DNA from: Phaeobacter sp. J2-8 | GTDB lineage: Bacteria; Pseudomonadota; Alphaproteobacteria; Rhodobacterales; Rhodobacteraceae | Length of the DNA: 64,000 nucleotides | Direction of reading: 5' to 3' | Assembly: GCF_022867865.1 (NCBI RefSeq) | Contig: NZ_JALIEC010000003.1 | Location: 186,001-250,000 of the forward strand | Shown here: in pieces, positions 38,390 through 48,652 of the stretch | Position numbering within the stretch: position 1 is the stretch's first letter | Layout of the letters: every line of letters starts with the position of its first letter | The notes under the pieces: generated by a model | What the model was told of the DNA's origin: nothing | The model's database searches: none | The model's input: only the letters and a program-made list of their open reading frames with translations | Program-made: the position numbers and the translations under genes

Positions 38390-40992
38390 TTACTTTGAAA
38401 TGAGTGGCGGAAGTTCGGCGGGAATGTCTTCCATCAGTATCAGGGCGCATTCCACGGTTTCGCCGGTCATGGCGATCTGAAGCTGACCGGCGGGCACGGC
38501 CTGATCCCAGGCGAAATTCTGGGTCAGGAATTTCAGCACGTCCCGCTTGTAGTCGGTGTCGGGGTTTTGCAGGTGTTTGCCCTTGGTTTCCAGAACAACG
38601 ATGCGCCCGGCGCCCGCAGTTTTGCCCGTGGCAAAGATGAAATCGGGGTAGATGCGCCCGCGTTTCCAACCCTGTAATCCATAGTTCGATTTCGCCACGT
38701 TGCGGTGCCACCATGTCACGGCGGCATCGCCGTCAAGATGGACCGCGACGCCCTGTTCCTGGCCGTTCAGGTCATTGCGATACACTGGCGAAAACAGGCT
38801 CTGTTTCAGCGCCCCGCCATCAACCCCGGTCAGATGTGGCGCATTGGGCGGTTGCGTAGACAGGATGTGATCGGGCATCTGCCAGTTGTTGCCGTCAAGG
38901 CGAAGCCGGAACTGAATGCCGCCGGATTTCACCAGCGCGCGAAAGACCGCTTCGGCGCGTGCATCGCGTTCCTTGGTCAGGCCGCTGCGCAGCCGGTCGA
39001 TGATCACGCCAGAGGCTTCGCCGCGTTTCGCCGCGTCAAATCCGCGAACCTCCAGCCCCTGAAGCACCTCCGCGACGATCGCACGCGCCACAAAGGGATT
39101 GGGCACAAGATCAGAGATCACCCGCACCGCATAAGGCGGATCAAAGCGCAGGGCCTCGGCCGCCGCGGCACCCAACTCTCCCTTGAAATGCTGGTCTGCG
39201 CCTGCCTCGGTCAGGGCAATGCGCTGCATCTGCGCCGCGATTTGTTGGGGGGTGTCCGGGATCGCCGCGATCACATCGGTGGGTGTGTAGCCGCGCCAGT
39301 CGATGGCCGACAAGATATCGGTTTCGTAGTCGAGCTCACGTACCTCATCGCCATCGACCTTCAAAACCTTGGGCAGGTAGATTTGCAGGCTCTTGAGGGG
39401 CGTGCGCCGATTGACCCTGTGTGCGGTTTTGGGGGCGGCGTCGGTGCCGTCCTGTGGCACCTCGATGATCAGATCGGCCAGACCGTCGCGTTCCAGCCCC
39501 GTCTTGATCGCCTTGACCACGTCGCGCGTTGCCGCGTGATGTGTCACCACATAACATTCATCCAGCGCCGCCACACCGGTTTTAAGCGCATGGGGTTGCC
39601 GCAGGATACGGCCCACCAACTGGGTCATTGCGGATTGGTTGGACGCCGCCGCAAGCGAGCACAGCACATAGGCAAAGGGGCAATCCCAGCCTTCTTGCAG
39701 CGCCGCTTTGGTCACGATCACCCGCACCCGGTTCAGGGGCGACAGCAGATCCTGGTTCTCGGGCTGTTTCAGATCGTTTTGCTCCGCCGTCTTGATCGCG
39801 ATTTCCGCCGCATCCAGACCGGATTGCAACAGCCATTCCTTTACATCTTCTGCATGGATATGGTGGCCGTCGCGCTGGTCCTTGCCTGTGCGCTCCACCT
39901 GAACCAGCATGATTGGCCGGATATGGGTCGCAGCCCCGTTGTCAGCCGTATAGGCGCTTGCCTTGGCTTGCAGGCTGTCCAATCTGGCCAGCGCCGCCGT
40001 CAGCGTTCCGCGCCAATCGGTGCCCTGCCTTGGTTCAAGGTTCAGGGGCATCTTGATCATGTCTTCTGCGTGCAATTCGCGTCCGGTGACTTCGACCAGA
40101 AGGTTGGCGTAGCGCGCCGGGGCAGGGGTGGCACCGCTGCGGGCGGCCACATCTTTGGGGGTTGCGGTCAGTTCCAGAACAAAGATCGGATTGAAACCAT
40201 AGAGGGTCTTGTGCGCCAGTTCGGATGTGGCTTTCTGGCCTTCATCCAGCACTACAACCGGCTGGATCTTGCGCAGGGCATTGCCGAGCAGTCCTTCACC
40301 ATCGGGAACAGGCCGCCATAACCGTCCAGGTTGGGGACATGCGCCAGATCGCGTGCATGTCCGGCCTGATCGCCTTCGGGCGGGAAAAAGCCATGAACGT
40401 CCCCCCGGTCGCGGAACATGCGCAGCGTGTCCTTGTTCTGTCGATTGCCGGCCTGCAACATCAACACCATGACACAGAGATGCGATGCCACATCGCGCGC
40501 ATCCAGCCGGTCAGATTTCTCCATGATCTTGACCCGGCCCGCCGCCGCGCGATCCAACGCCTGGCGGTAGGGGTGCTGCCGGTTCTTCAGGGTCTTCAGC
40601 GTCTGGGCGTAAATCGCCTCATTCGGCACGACCCACAGGACAAAGCCGGTGTTTTTCGCCAGATAGCGCCCCATGACGCGGCTGACCGCATTGACCGCCA
40701 GCCATGTCTTGCCGCCGCCGGTGGGCACCTTGAACGTCGCATTGGGCACCGACCGCCCGATGCCGTCCTTGCGCGGCGAAAAAGGTATCGCCGCCCGCGA
40801 CGGGGGCAAGCGCCCGGCGGATTTCATGTTGTTCCAGGCCGCTTCGGCAAAGTCGAAGGCGGGCAGCGGCAGGTTCGGATTGGATCTGCGCAGGGCGTCA
40901 ATCTGATCCGCTTCGGCCTTGCGCGCCTTTAATTCGTCCAGATAGGCATCCAGCGTGTCCAGCACCCGCGCCTGATAGTCGAGTGCGCGCAT
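38390..40992 (-). pseudogene. Type III restriction enzyme Res subunit (DEAD-like helicase/nuclease), frameshifted
   Basis: N-terminal frame from ATG 40992: FKVPTGGGKTWLAVNAVSR is Walker A. It stops near 40252 shortly after GGLFPMVKD. The remaining frame starts with VVLDEGQKATSELAH (DEAD-like Walker B) and FVLELTATPKDV, includes TKAALQEGWDCPFAYVLCSL (helicase motif near the C-terminal RecA fold), and ends with a PD-(D/E)xK nuclease: PDFIFATGKT and VVLETKGKHLQNPDTDYKRD. One missing base near 40290-40294 separates the frames; restored length about 867 residues. The ATG overlaps the mod stop. If the shift is real, cutting activity is lost. Confidence 0.85.
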
Positions 40993-42827
40993 CAATCGCC
41001 CGCCATCCGGTAGAGTGCAAAGGGCAGCGGAACGAATTCGACGGCCAGACCTTCGGTATCCAGCATCCGCTGGCTGACATGGCGGGCCGGGGCAAAGACA
41101 AGATGTCTGGCGCCGTCATCTGTTGCCGAAATCTGTTTGGCGAAGCTCAGGGTGAGTGCCGCGCTGGGCGATTTCAACCAGTCCAGATCGGGTTGATACA
41201 TCAGCCAGACATGGGTGCCACTGGCCGCGCCCACATAAAACGCCGCCGCCCGGGTTGTGGCCGGGTCCAGCGGTTGCGACGTCGCCATGTGGAACAGCAC
41301 CCCCGCCAAAGCATCGTATGATGGCAAGTCCTTGCCGGTCAGAATGTGGTCGAGGTCCACAGGTTCCCCCAGCGTGCAATAGGTGAATGCCCCGCCCAGC
41401 CCCTCGGCGCGCGTTTCCACACGCTTTTCGCCGGTGACGATCAATTCCCCGCCCTTCACCTCTTTCTTGATCCGGTTGTATGCGTGGCCATGCAGGGCTT
41501 CGACCGCCTGTACCTTTTCGGTCAGTTTGTCGGCCTTTTGCAGTTTCGACCAAGACAGCTTTTCCCGCAGCAATTCGGTGCGCTGTGTGCCGGTAAAGTC
41601 ATAGCCGTTGATCACCCGGCGCAGCCGTTCCGCGGTCAGTTGGTCGGCATAATCCTCCATCTCGACAAGGATGAAGCGCCGGTTGCCATTGTCGCGCTGA
41701 TTGGCGTCCAAAACCGCATGGCCGGTGGTGCCGGAGCCGGCAAAGGAGTCGAGGACAATGGCATTTTCGTTGCCACAGACGCCCAGGACATAGTCAACGA
41801 TTGCTTTTGGCTTTGGGGTTTCGAACACCTTGGTGCCGAATATGGCCTTGAGCTGAGCGGTGCCATCGGCGTTGCTGCCTTGACCCGCCAGCCAGGTTGA
41901 CCAGCCGAATGCCTTGTCCGGGTCCCGTAATTTTTCATAGGGAACCCAGCGTTCGGTCTTGCCATTGACGACGACGCCATCATCAAAGGGTCTGATTTCC
42001 CAATGGGCCGGATCTGGCGAGGTTTCCAGCTGTTTCATCAGCTTGTTGTCCTTGCCAAAGCGCCAGCAGCCCTCTTTGCCGTCGTTTCTGATCGGATAGA
42101 CAACCGTTCCATCCGGCGCGGTCAGAGGAAAGAACATGGTTTCCCGGTCGCGCCGGTGAGAGTTCGCACCCCATTTGTTCAGCTCACGCCCCTTGGCATA
42201 TTCCCCAATCGAATCTTCCAGGTTCAGAACGATTTCGGCGCTGACCTGTTTCGTCAGCACAGGATCGCCGCCGCCATAGAATACGATGTATTCGTGACCT
42301 GTCCGCAGCGCGGATTTTTGTTTGCCGCCACTGGGATCAGACAGCCAGCAGGCAATCGCAAGCCGGTTGTCAGCGCCAAAGGCCTCATCCATCAGCCGCA
42401 ACAGGCTATCAATCTCGTTGTTGTCTATGGCGACCGCTATCATGCCGGTTTCTGCCAGCAATTGCTGCAACAGCCGCAACCTTGGCCACATCATCGCGCA
42501 CCATTTGTCATGGCGCAGGCCGTCCTCGACCCCGATCGGGTTCGCGTCCAGCCATTCCCGGATCATCGGGGCGTTGACGTTGTCATTATAGGACCAGCCC
42601 TCATTCCCGGTGTTATAGGGCGGGTCGATGAAGATGCAGTCCACCTTGCCGGCATACATCGGCAGCAGCGCCTTCAGCGCATGCAGATTGTCGCCCTGGA
42701 CGATCAGGTTGCCGTCCAGCCGAGCATCGCCAATCCCCTTGTCCGGCTGCGTGATCAAGGGGCGAAACGGTACGGCAAGGTGATGATTCCAAACAAATTC
42801 CTTGCCCTTGAACATCAGTTCCGTCAT
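40992..42827 (-). CDS. Type III-like DNA adenine methyltransferase Mod subunit
   Basis: 611 residues. Motif IV CIFIDPPYNTGNEGW near residue 65 precedes motif I VLDSFAGSGTTGHAVL near 340, the order of beta-class N6-adenine or N4-cytosine methyltransferases. The long stretch between holds the target recognition region. ATG 42827 (MTELMFKGKEFVWNHH) is chosen; the frame is open upstream but with low-complexity sequence. Its TGA overlaps the res start, the normal mod-res order. Recognition sequence not predictable. Confidence 0.9.
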   Translation of the reverse strand: MTELMFKGKEFVWNHHLAVPFRPLITQPDKGIGDARLDGNLIVQGDNLHALKALLPMYAGKVDCIFIDPPYNTGNEGWSYNDNVNAPMIREWLDANPIGVEDGLRHDKWCAMMWPRLRLLQQLLAETGMIAVAIDNNEIDSLLRLMDEAFGADNRLAIACWLSDPSGGKQKSALRTGHEYIVFYGGGDPVLTKQVSAEIVLNLEDSIGEYAKGRELNKWGANSHRRDRETMFFPLTAPDGTVVYPIRNDGKEGCWRFGKDNKLMKQLETSPDPAHWEIRPFDDGVVVNGKTERWVPYEKLRDPDKAFGWSTWLAGQGSNADGTAQLKAIFGTKVFETPKPKAIVDYVLGVCGNENAIVLDSFAGSGTTGHAVLDANQRDNGNRRFILVEMEDYADQLTAERLRRVINGYDFTGTQRTELLREKLSWSKLQKADKLTEKVQAVEALHGHAYNRIKKEVKGGELIVTGEKRVETRAEGLGGAFTYCTLGEPVDLDHILTGKDLPSYDALAGVLFHMATSQPLDPATTRAAAFYVGAASGTHVWLMYQPDLDWLKSPSAALTLSFAKQISATDDGARHLVFAPARHVSQRMLDTEGLAVEFVPLPFALYRMAGD

Positions 42828-43117
42828 CGCATCTGCCCTTGATTTCTCTGGCCTCCTTAGATCATTTCTGCCGCCGCTCCGGCAAGCGCCGAATGGGGCG
42901 TGGGCGCCGCCATGTCCCTTGCCACCTGCGGGCGTGGGCGCAGATGCCAGTGCAAGTGCCAGGGCCAATGGCGACGCCCCGCCACCAGGGCGCGAATACC
43001 AATTTTGGGGCCGAACAGGGCGTGTTGGTCAAAAACGCCAATCACGCCAAGGGTTTGTTTGCTCTCTTTCCGGGTTCCGGTCCCATGTTGACAAATTCGG
43101 GGACGTCATACTATTTT
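42828..43117. other. Intergenic gap upstream of the sugar transporter operon
   Basis: About 290 bases between mod (reverse) and the sugar operon (forward). No protein feature on either strand. A TTGACA at 43088-43093 with TACTAT at 43109-43114 (15-base spacer) could be the sugar-operon promoter; the operator at 43118 then lies at the transcription start. The mod promoter must also be here but was not placed. Confidence 0.45.
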
Positions 43118-43134
43118 TGCGATCTGTGATCTCA
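43118..43134. promoter_or_regulatory. FadR-type operator, site 1 (ytfQ)
   Basis: TGCGATCTGTGATCTCA, an imperfect palindrome TGNGATC-N3-GATCNCA. It lies 35 bases upstream of the sugar binding-protein ATG. One of five near-identical sites in 43-54.4 kb. Confidence 0.75.
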
Positions 43135-43169
43135 TAATTACGTGGGATTTTTACGAAAGGGAGGGCGAC

Positions 43170-44135
43170 ATGTTCAAGAAAATTGCTGCAGGGATGATTG
43201 CGTCAGTATTTGGTGTAACCGCATCAATGGCACAGGATTTGCCGACGTTGACGATGAAGGAAAGCTACAAGGTTGGTTTCGCGCAGGCGGAAAGTAACGG
43301 GTTGTGGCGCTTGGCCGAAACCGAAAGCGTCAAGTCGACAGCAGCCGATCTGGGGCATCAGCTGGTGTTCACGGATGCGGCGGGTTCCGCTGCCAAACAG
43401 GTATCGGATGTGCGCTCTTTGATTGCACAGGGCGTTGACGTCATCCTGATTGCGCCACGCGAAGAAAAGCCGCTGGTTCCGGCTGTCATGGCGGCAAAGC
43501 GTGCGGGCATTCCGGTGATTTTGCTTGACCGCAATGTCGATCAGGCCGTCGCTCAGGCGGGGCGCGACTATGTCACATTCATTGGGTCCGACTTTGTGCT
43601 TCAGGGCAAGCGTGTTGCCGAATGGCTGTTGGAAAACCATCCTGATGGCGGAAAAATTCTAGAGATTGAGGGGACGGTCGGGTCTTCGCCTGCGAATGAC
43701 CGCAAAACCGGTTTTGACACAGCCATCGCCGCGAACAGCGCGTTTGAAATTCTGGATTCTCAATCGGGTGACTTCAATCGTGATGTCGGTCGCAAGGTCG
43801 TCGAAACGCTGCTTCTGGCACATCCGGATGCGGATATCATCTATTCCCACAGCGATGAAATGACGATGGGTGCGATTTCGGCCATCGAAGCTGCGGGAAA
43901 GATCCCCGGCAAGGACATCATGATTGTCGGCATTGATGCGGGCAAGGAAGTGGTCGAACAGGTTGCCGCAGGCAAGGTTCATTATCTGGTCGAATCCAGC
44001 CCGAAGATGGGGCCGAAAGCGTTCGAAACAATTGACCGTCTTGCGGCCGGTGAGGCGATCGAACCTTGGGTTGTTCTTCCCGATGACGACTATGGCCAGG
44101 GCAATGCGGCTGCGAAGCTTGATCAGGCTTGGTGA
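43170..44135 (+). CDS. Sugar ABC transporter substrate-binding protein, YtfQ-like
   Basis: 321 residues with a signal peptide ending VTASMAQ. YKVGFAQAESNGLWRLAETE, VRSLIAQGVDVILIAPREEK, GIPVILLDRNVD, ILEIEGTVGSSPANDRKTGF and SQSGDFNRDVGRKVVETLL closely follow the E. coli YtfQ pattern, which binds galactofuranose. The downstream ATPase and two permeases match YtfR, YtfT and YjfF. Galactofuranose or another furanose sugar is therefore the best guess. Ribosome binding site AAAGGGAGGGCGAC before the ATG. Confidence 0.88.
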   Translation: MFKKIAAGMIASVFGVTASMAQDLPTLTMKESYKVGFAQAESNGLWRLAETESVKSTAADLGHQLVFTDAAGSAAKQVSDVRSLIAQGVDVILIAPREEKPLVPAVMAAKRAGIPVILLDRNVDQAVAQAGRDYVTFIGSDFVLQGKRVAEWLLENHPDGGKILEIEGTVGSSPANDRKTGFDTAIAANSAFEILDSQSGDFNRDVGRKVVETLLLAHPDADIIYSHSDEMTMGAISAIEAAGKIPGKDIMIVGIDAGKEVVEQVAAGKVHYLVESSPKMGPKAFETIDRLAAGEAIEPWVVLPDDDYGQGNAAAKLDQAW

Positions 44136-44144
44136 TTGATTGCA

Positions 44145-44172
44145 TTCACCGGCGACATGGTTCGCCGGTGAA
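44145..44172 (+). terminator. Perfect 10-bp stem-loop after the sugar-binding protein gene
   Basis: TTCACCGGCG pairs perfectly with CGCCGGTGAA around an 8-base loop. It lies between ytfQ and the ATPase gene, with no T run, and is likely an mRNA stabiliser raising binding-protein level. Confidence 0.65.
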
Positions 44173-44193
44173 ACCCCAAAAGGAGCCGCAGAA

Positions 44194-45714
44194 ATGTCGA
44201 TGATTGAAATGACCGGTATCTGCAAAGCCTATGGCGGTGTGCCTGCATTGAGCGACGTGCGGCTCAGTTTGGAACCCGGTCGTGCCATGGCGTTGATCGG
44301 ACAGAATGGTGCGGGAAAATCCACGTTGATCCGCATTCTGACCGGCGCGACGGGCCGCGATAGCGGTCAGGTTGTGATGGACGGACAGGATGTTGATTTC
44401 GCATCCCCCTATGAGGCGCTGGAAAGCGGCATCAGCACGATCTATCAGGAAATCAACCTTATCCCGCAGCGGACCGTTGCCGAGAATATCTTCCTCGGAC
44501 GAGAGCCGACGCGGCTTGGGATGATTGCGTATAAAACGATGAACGCGCGTGCCGCACAGGCATTGGCAGAGTTTGGTGTCGACATTGATGTCAGCCGACC
44601 CTTGGGCGATTTCAATGCGGCGACGCGACAAATGGTGGCAATTGCACGCGCGGTGCAGCTGGAGTCCAAGGTTGTCATCTTTGACGAGTCGAGCTCGTCA
44701 CTTGATCGGCGCGAAGTGGAATTTCTGTTCTCGGCCATGCGCAAGTTGAAGGCCAAGGGCGTTGCAATTATCTTTGTCAGTCACAAGCTGGATAAGCTTT
44801 ATGCGGTCTGTGATGATGTCACCATCATGCGTGATGGGCGCACAGTCGGCGAACATGTGCTTTCAGAGCTTTCCAAAAAGCAACTTGTCGAAATCATGCT
44901 TGGCAAGACCTTTGACGCGTTCACACGATCCGCGCGGACCGAAGCGCCACGCGAGACCGCCGCGCGGCTCAGGGCGAAAGACATGCAAACGAACAGCGGT
45001 CTGGCCTCTGTCAATCTGCATGTGGCGGCGGGTGAAATTCTCGGGCTGGCGGGGCTTTTGGGGTCAGGGCGCACAGAGACGGCGCATGCGTTGTTTGGTG
45101 CGGACAAGCTGACGCATGGCTCTATCGAGATCCAGCAAAAGCCGGTTGCGTTCGACCGACCTGCGGATGCGATTGTGGCGGGGATCGGGCTGTGCAGTGA
45201 AGACCGGAAGGTTGACGGCATCGTGCCCGACATGAGCGTGGCAGAGAACTTGACCCTCGCGTTGCTGCCAAGCCTGACCCATTGGGGGATTGTCGACACA
45301 AAGCGCCGGGACGAGATCGCCGATGTCTTTATCGAAAAGCTGAATATCAAGGTCGCCTCGCGCACGCAAAAGATCAGCCAGCTTTCTGGCGGCAATCAGC
45401 AAAAAGTGTTGTTGGCACGTTGGTTGGCGATGAACCTGAGCATCCTGATCGTGGATGAACCGACGCGGGGCATTGATGTGGGCGCAAAGGCAGAGATCCT
45501 CTCGGTCATCAAGGATTTGGCGGCAGAGGGTCTTGGCGTTCTGTTGATCTCTTCAGAGATGGAGGAGGTCGTGGCCGTTGCGGATCGCGTGACGGTCTTG
45601 TGGGATGGCCAAACCATCGCAGACCTGAGCGGGCCCCAAATCACCGAGGACAACATCCTGTCCACGATTGCATCGGGCGATGCGATTTTGGACCACGCAG
45701 AAGGTGCAGCATGA
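44194..45714 (+). CDS. Sugar ABC transporter ATPase, YtfR-like (two ABC domains)
   Basis: 506 residues with two tandem ABC domains. Domain 1: Walker A GQNGAGKSTLIRILTGA and Walker B KVVIFDESSSSLD. Domain 2: degenerate Walker A LAGLLGSGRTETA (no lysine), signature LSGGNQQKVLLARW and Walker B ILIVDEPTRGIDVG. This is the standard layout of CUT2 sugar importers. ATG 44194 has AGGAG 8 bases upstream. Energises YtfT-YjfF. Its TGA overlaps the next permease start. Confidence 0.9.
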   Translation: MSMIEMTGICKAYGGVPALSDVRLSLEPGRAMALIGQNGAGKSTLIRILTGATGRDSGQVVMDGQDVDFASPYEALESGISTIYQEINLIPQRTVAENIFLGREPTRLGMIAYKTMNARAAQALAEFGVDIDVSRPLGDFNAATRQMVAIARAVQLESKVVIFDESSSSLDRREVEFLFSAMRKLKAKGVAIIFVSHKLDKLYAVCDDVTIMRDGRTVGEHVLSELSKKQLVEIMLGKTFDAFTRSARTEAPRETAARLRAKDMQTNSGLASVNLHVAAGEILGLAGLLGSGRTETAHALFGADKLTHGSIEIQQKPVAFDRPADAIVAGIGLCSEDRKVDGIVPDMSVAENLTLALLPSLTHWGIVDTKRRDEIADVFIEKLNIKVASRTQKISQLSGGNQQKVLLARWLAMNLSILIVDEPTRGIDVGAKAEILSVIKDLAAEGLGVLLISSEMEEVVAVADRVTVLWDGQTIADLSGPQITEDNILSTIASGDAILDHAEGAA

Positions 45715-46700
45715 CCGATCTTTCCTCTCAGAAGTTTCCGCAGTTCGGGGATCTGCGACAGGCGCTTGCGCAATACACCGTCGGCATCGCCTTTTTGGCG
45801 CTGGTTCTGTTGAACCTGCTGATTACCCCGAATTTTGCGAGCATGAATACGATCTCTGTCAATCTGACACAGGTTTGCACCATCGTTATCGTCGCTGTCG
45901 GGATGACCTTTGTGATTGCGTCGGGGGGCATTGACCTTTCGGTTGGGTCGACAATGGCCATTGCCGGGGCTTTGGCGCCGTTGATCTTTACCGGCGCGTT
46001 CCTTGGCATCACCGACCCGTTTTTTGGTGTCGTGGTCGCGATTGTCCTGCCGCTTGTCGTGGGTGGATGTCTTGGTCTGTTTAACGGGTTTTTGATAACC
46101 CATTATAATATTCAGCCGATCGTCGCGACCTTGGTGTTGTTCGTGACGGGACGTGGCATTGCGCAGGTCCTGACCAACGGCAGCCTTCAGGTTTTCAATC
46201 GTCCCGATTTTCAGTTCATCGCCCTGGCGCGGCTCTGGGGCATTCCGGTGCAGGTCTTCATCATGCTTGCGGTGGTGTTTCTTGGGGCCTTCCTGCTGCG
46301 CAAGACGTTGTTTGGGCGGTATCTTCTGGCCTCTGGTGGCAATGCCGCTGCGGCGAAGATGGTTGGTATCAACGTCCGCTGGGTCCGGCTTGTTGCCTAT
46401 GCGATTTGCGGTGTGCTGTCGGCCTTGGCGGGGTTGATCGTTGTGGCGCGCAATGGGGCCAGTGACGCCAACCTCGTGGGGTTGGGGATTGAGCTGGATG
46501 CAATCGCAGCGGCGGCCATTGGGGGCACGCTTTTGACAGGGGGGCGGGCGACCATTTTGGGGACATTCCTTGGGGCCTGCGTCATTCAGCTTGTGCGATA
46601 CACCCTGCTTGCAAATGGTGTGCCCGATTCAGCGGCCCTTGTTTTCAAGGCGGTCATCATCATTCTCGCTGTGAGGATTCAACGTAAACATGTCAATTAA
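45711..46700 (+). CDS. Sugar ABC transporter permease, YtfT-like
   Basis: 329 residues, about 8-10 membrane segments. VGMTFVIASGGIDLSVGSTM near residue 65 is the CUT2 permease motif and AAAAIGGTLLTGGRATILGT the C-terminal one. NIQPIVATLVLFVTGRGIAQ is typical of YtfT. ATG 45711 overlaps the ATPase stop (ATGA). Two different permeases, here YtfT and YjfF, distinguish this system from ribose-type importers with one. Confidence 0.88.
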   Translation: MTDLSSQKFPQFGDLRQALAQYTVGIAFLALVLLNLLITPNFASMNTISVNLTQVCTIVIVAVGMTFVIASGGIDLSVGSTMAIAGALAPLIFTGAFLGITDPFFGVVVAIVLPLVVGGCLGLFNGFLITHYNIQPIVATLVLFVTGRGIAQVLTNGSLQVFNRPDFQFIALARLWGIPVQVFIMLAVVFLGAFLLRKTLFGRYLLASGGNAAAAKMVGINVRWVRLVAYAICGVLSALAGLIVVARNGASDANLVGLGIELDAIAAAAIGGTLLTGGRATILGTFLGACVIQLVRYTLLANGVPDSAALVFKAVIIILAVRIQRKHVN

Positions 46701-47718
46701 TCACACATCTGTCCCCGGTGCGGGGGGCGCGCGCGATCCAAACAACATGCGCGCTGCCCTTGGCAAAAACGCAATGGGTTTGGCCGTCTGGGCCACCCTG
46801 TTGTTGATGGTTCTGTTTGGCTGGTTGCGCTACGACAACTTCCTCGGCGCTTACAATATTTTCTCGTTCTTCCAATACAATGCGATCTTTGCGGCGATCT
46901 CTTTGGGGATGTGTTTTGTCATTGTGACTGGGGGGATCGACCTTTCGGTGGGCGGCGCGGCTGCCCTGGCCTCTGTCCTGGCGGCGATGGCGTCCCCATA
47001 TGGTGTGATGCCGGGAATAATTGTGGGTGTCGGTGCCGGCATGTGTGTCGGGGTGCTGAACGCATATTGCGTGGTTCAAATGCGCATTGCCCCCTTTATC
47101 GCGACTTTGGCCACGGCCTTGGCCAGCACGGGCACAGCCCTGTTGATCAGCAACAACCAAAGCGTCGGCGTGTCCTATGAAACCCTGTTTATCGAATTCG
47201 GGCAGGGGGATTGGTTTGGGATGCCAATTCCGGCTGTTCTGGTCGGTGTGCTGTTTGTTGGCGGTTGGCTTGTGCTGTCCCGCTTGCCGCTTGGGCGTCG
47301 TATCCTGGCCGTCGGCGGGGGAGAGGATGCCTCTCGTCTGATGGGGGTGCGCACGGATCGGATTATCTTTGGGGTCTATATCTTTTCCGGTGTCATGGCG
47401 GGGCTTGCCGGTGCCATCCTTGCCGCTCAGTTCGGCGCAGGGCAACCCACCGAAGGCACAGGATGGGAGCTGTTCGCCATCGCGGCTGTGGTTGTCGGGG
47501 GAACCTTGCTCACAGGTGGTGAGGGGTCGGTGGTGGCCACGCTTGGGGGTGTTTTGCTTCTGGGGCTTTTGTTCAACATGCTGAACTTTGAAAATGGCAA
47601 AGGCTGGATTTCGCTGTCCGCCTATTGGCAATCGGTCATTCGCGGCGGCTTCTTGTTGGTCTTTATCGTCGTACAGGCCAAGATCGCCCAAGGCCGAGAA
47701 GCGGCAAAGCATCTGTGA
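46690..47718 (+). CDS. Sugar ABC transporter permease, YjfF-like
   Basis: 342 residues, about 9-10 membrane segments. GMCFVIVTGGIDLSVGGAAA and VVGGTLLTGGEGSVVATLGG are the paired CUT2 motifs; MRIAPFIATLATALASTGTA lies between them. It overlaps the YtfT-like gene by 11 bases. Together they form the membrane channel for the sugar bound by the YtfQ-like protein. Confidence 0.88.
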   Translation: MSINHTSVPGAGGARDPNNMRAALGKNAMGLAVWATLLLMVLFGWLRYDNFLGAYNIFSFFQYNAIFAAISLGMCFVIVTGGIDLSVGGAAALASVLAAMASPYGVMPGIIVGVGAGMCVGVLNAYCVVQMRIAPFIATLATALASTGTALLISNNQSVGVSYETLFIEFGQGDWFGMPIPAVLVGVLFVGGWLVLSRLPLGRRILAVGGGEDASRLMGVRTDRIIFGVYIFSGVMAGLAGAILAAQFGAGQPTEGTGWELFAIAAVVVGGTLLTGGEGSVVATLGGVLLLGLLFNMLNFENGKGWISLSAYWQSVIRGGFLLVFIVVQAKIAQGREAAKHL

Positions 47719-47725
47719 GGGTCGA

Positions 47726-48613
47726 ATGGTGAAATTGACATGTCTTGCCGATGGGTTGGGCTGGCCAGAAGGCCCGACAAAACTGGCGGATGGCCGTATC
47801 GCGTTTGTTGAAACCTATCGCAGCCGCGTTTCGGTGCTGGAGGCCGACGGAACGGTGGCAAGTTTCGCAGAGACGGGCGGAGGCCCCAATGCCGCGCTGT
47901 CCGGCGCGGATGGCTGCGTCTACGTCACCCAGAACGGCGGCGTCATCGGCCCATGGGAGGCCGATGTCAAACAGCCACCCTCCATTCAGGTCGTGCTGCC
48001 AAATGGCGCGGTGGAAATCCTTGCCGACGAGGTCGACGGCCACAAGCTTCGGGCGCCAAATGATCTGGTTTTCGGACCAAATGGCTGGCTTTATTTTACC
48101 GATCCCGGCGGGGCGTTCGATCCCGTCGCCAAGAGCAATCCGGGCTTCATCTGCGCGTTGCGTCCCGATGGCAGCGGTGTTGTGCTGGCGGAGCTGCCGC
48201 CGACCTATCCCAATGGTATCGTGGTCGAGGCGTCAGGCGATGTCGTTTGGGTCGAATCCTATACACGCGCCGTGCGCAGGTTGTCGCATGGCGCAATAAC
48301 CACGCTGTGTACCTTGCCCGACGGATGTATCCCCGACGGTTTGAAAATCGGTCAATCCGGTCAGCTGTATATCACGGGCTGCCAAAGCGGGACGGTTGAA
48401 ATCGTCACGCCCGAGGGCGCCATTGCCGGGTCGGTTGCGGTTGGAACCGTGCCCACAAATTGTGTGTTTGCCGATGGCGGTTTGTATGTCACCGACGGTG
48501 GAAAACCCGGCCTGTCGCCCGCATCCAACCGAGAGGGGTCGCTGTGGCATTGCAGCGGGCTGGGGGAGGACGGGCAGGCGTTGTTTGAGGGCCGCATTGA
48601 TATGCCCCGCTAA
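47726..48613 (+). CDS. SMP-30/gluconolactonase family protein
   Basis: 295 residues, a six-bladed beta-propeller lactonase. GLGWPEGPTKLADGRIAFVE gives the first metal-ligand glutamate, RAPNDLVFGPNGWLYFTDPG the asparagine/aspartate ligands, and GCIPDGLKIGQSGQLYITGC the late aspartate. No signal peptide, so cytoplasmic. Opens an aldono-1,4- or 1,5-lactone to the aldonic acid. ATG 47726, last gene of the ytf-type operon, so likely acts on the oxidised imported sugar. Confidence 0.87.
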   Translation: MVKLTCLADGLGWPEGPTKLADGRIAFVETYRSRVSVLEADGTVASFAETGGGPNAALSGADGCVYVTQNGGVIGPWEADVKQPPSIQVVLPNGAVEILADEVDGHKLRAPNDLVFGPNGWLYFTDPGGAFDPVAKSNPGFICALRPDGSGVVLAELPPTYPNGIVVEASGDVVWVESYTRAVRRLSHGAITTLCTLPDGCIPDGLKIGQSGQLYITGCQSGTVEIVTPEGAIAGSVAVGTVPTNCVFADGGLYVTDGGKPGLSPASNREGSLWHCSGLGEDGQALFEGRIDMPR

Positions 48614-48652
48614 GCCCGCCGGTCCCGCATGTCGCACAGCGAAGGTGGCTTT

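Noticed and set aside
38705-40321. Long 538-residue open frame on the plus strand opposite res
   Set aside because: It is antisense to conserved helicase/nuclease motifs and its translation has no recognisable features; a GC-rich shadow frame.
42828-43117. Short open frames upstream of the YtfQ-type operon as an extension of mod or a small gene
   Set aside because: Low-complexity alanine/glycine-rich translations with no family features; Mod homologues start at MTELMFKGKEF.
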